This document shows, piece by piece, positions 63,252-64,000 of a stretch of 64,000 nucleotides of DNA. The translations under genes were made by a program, and so were the position numbers. The stretch lies in NCBI GenBank assembly GCA_963989245.1, contig OZ022355.1, positions 21,897,329 to 21,961,328 on the forward strand. The letters run 5' to 3'. The notes under the pieces were generated by a model. The model saw nothing but the letters and a program-made list of their open reading frames with translations, was not told the DNA's origin and made no database searches. This stretch comes from Nansenia antarctica (lineage: Eukaryota; Chordata; Actinopteri; Argentiniformes; Microstomatidae). The stretch's first letter is position 1, and each line of letters begins with the position of its first letter.

Positions 63252-64000
63252 GGAAATCTATATTTCACAATTACAAACATAACAATATTATATTTAGAAA
63301 TGATTAATGAGATGAGAAAATGATAAATGTATCAAGACCTTTTATTAAAAAAACGAAGGAGTCAGACACTAGGACCTCTGCTCTCTAAAGAGGGGAAGAA
63401 TCTTGCCCTTTTCACATCTTGGCTATCGTACATATTAAGCATTTGCCATTTCTGGCAGGAATTGCAATTTCTGGCCCGGGAAAACTACGCTACAGTAATG
63501 ACACTATCACATTAATGATTATGCCTTAATATTGCAACAACTAAAGGTTATCTGTGTAATCATTAGGCATTGTTGGATTTGCTCCAGCACTGTTCAATGG
63601 AGGATTGGGGGATAAAGGAGGATTGTAGAAGAAGAATCTGTATGTGAGGGAGGGGAGGGAGGGAGGGGAGGGAGGGGAGCAGCCTTTGCCTGGCCTTTCT
63701 GATGTCATTACTGGGATGTGGCTCCCTAAGCCAGCGCTTACTGCCTTCCTTTGGGTTTGATTGTCCAATGTGTTCACATTAACCAGTTTAGTTTTCTATA
63801 TTACTTTCTGTGAAAATAACAGTTTTTTCTGCTACTGAATTATGAATTGTAACCTTAATTATTCATTTTGAAGTACTTTTGTTGTTGTGGTTCTGAGCAA
63901 TACAGCCGACTCAGAGATGTGATGGTCTATAATTATTTTTTGGTACTTTGATTTTCTTTTCAGCAGCGGCTCATAAAATAAGTGTAACTAGACTTTTAAC
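63252..64000. other. No gene seen
   Basis: AT-rich DNA with a GGGAGG-rich patch (63648-63680). No exon-like signal to the window end. Confidence 0.4.

Overview
The window looks like non-coding DNA from a ray-finned (teleost) fish. Evidence: tRNA-derived SINEs of teleost type (V-SINE-like core; tails ending in a 'gcgctttgg...ggcgctatataa' block), L2/CR1-type LINEs, Tc1, PIF/Harbinger and hAT DNA transposons, very long CA/GT microsatellites, and no bacterial-style gene packing. Species cannot be fixed from sequence alone.

Only one host gene feature is supportable: a first coding exon on the + strand near 27.4-27.73 kb. It has an in-frame stop 15 nt before the ATG, an A at -3, a signal-peptide-like N-terminus and a phase-1 CAG|GTAAGG donor. 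Its residue pattern (Y4, H7, W10, G13-F14, Gly split at the junction) matches what I recall of the alternative exon 1a of the IgLON gene LSAMP. If right, 1-27 kb is upstream and 27.7-64 kb is part of a giant first intron, which fits the total lack of other exons.

Layout. 0-9 kb: a palindromic element filled with telomere-like repeats, SINE pieces, a LINE fragment with a long open RT end, and a near full-length but broken L2-type LINE (about 4.04-8.90 kb) split by a 1.14-kb PIF/Harbinger element that still carries a transposase scrap. 9-18 kb: microsatellites, a DNA transposon repeat, a perfect 46-bp inverted repeat, a 5'-truncated retroposon with 15-bp target duplications, MITEs, and a Tc1 pseudogene with a MITE and a SINE nested in it. 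18-27 kb: SINEs, an L2 tail, a hAT remnant, microsatellites. 27-36 kb: the candidate exon, a hAT MITE with perfect 8-bp target duplications, a (CTCTA)n block next to a 21-bp minisatellite, a SINE, a TTAA-flanked MITE. 36-54 kb: many minisatellites (22/23, 13, 27, 20-24, about 48, 26/32 and 27 bp units). 54-64 kb: a second copy of the 10-kb DNA transposon cut by an L2 fragment, more L2/SINE pieces, and an about 820-bp TIR element with a 93-bp hAT MITE inside.

The most interesting pattern is recurrent growth of tandem arrays out of transposon parts. One palindromic MITE family (15 or so whole, half or expanded copies) has had its terminal arm amplified into a 27-bp satellite of about 39 units (52.5-53.6 kb), and both arms amplified at another locus (37.8-38.3 kb). 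Three SINEs show internal tandem amplification (80 bp x2, 20 bp x3, and a roughly 48-bp unit about 9 times). Long open frames over these arrays are caused by unit lengths divisible by three and are not genes.
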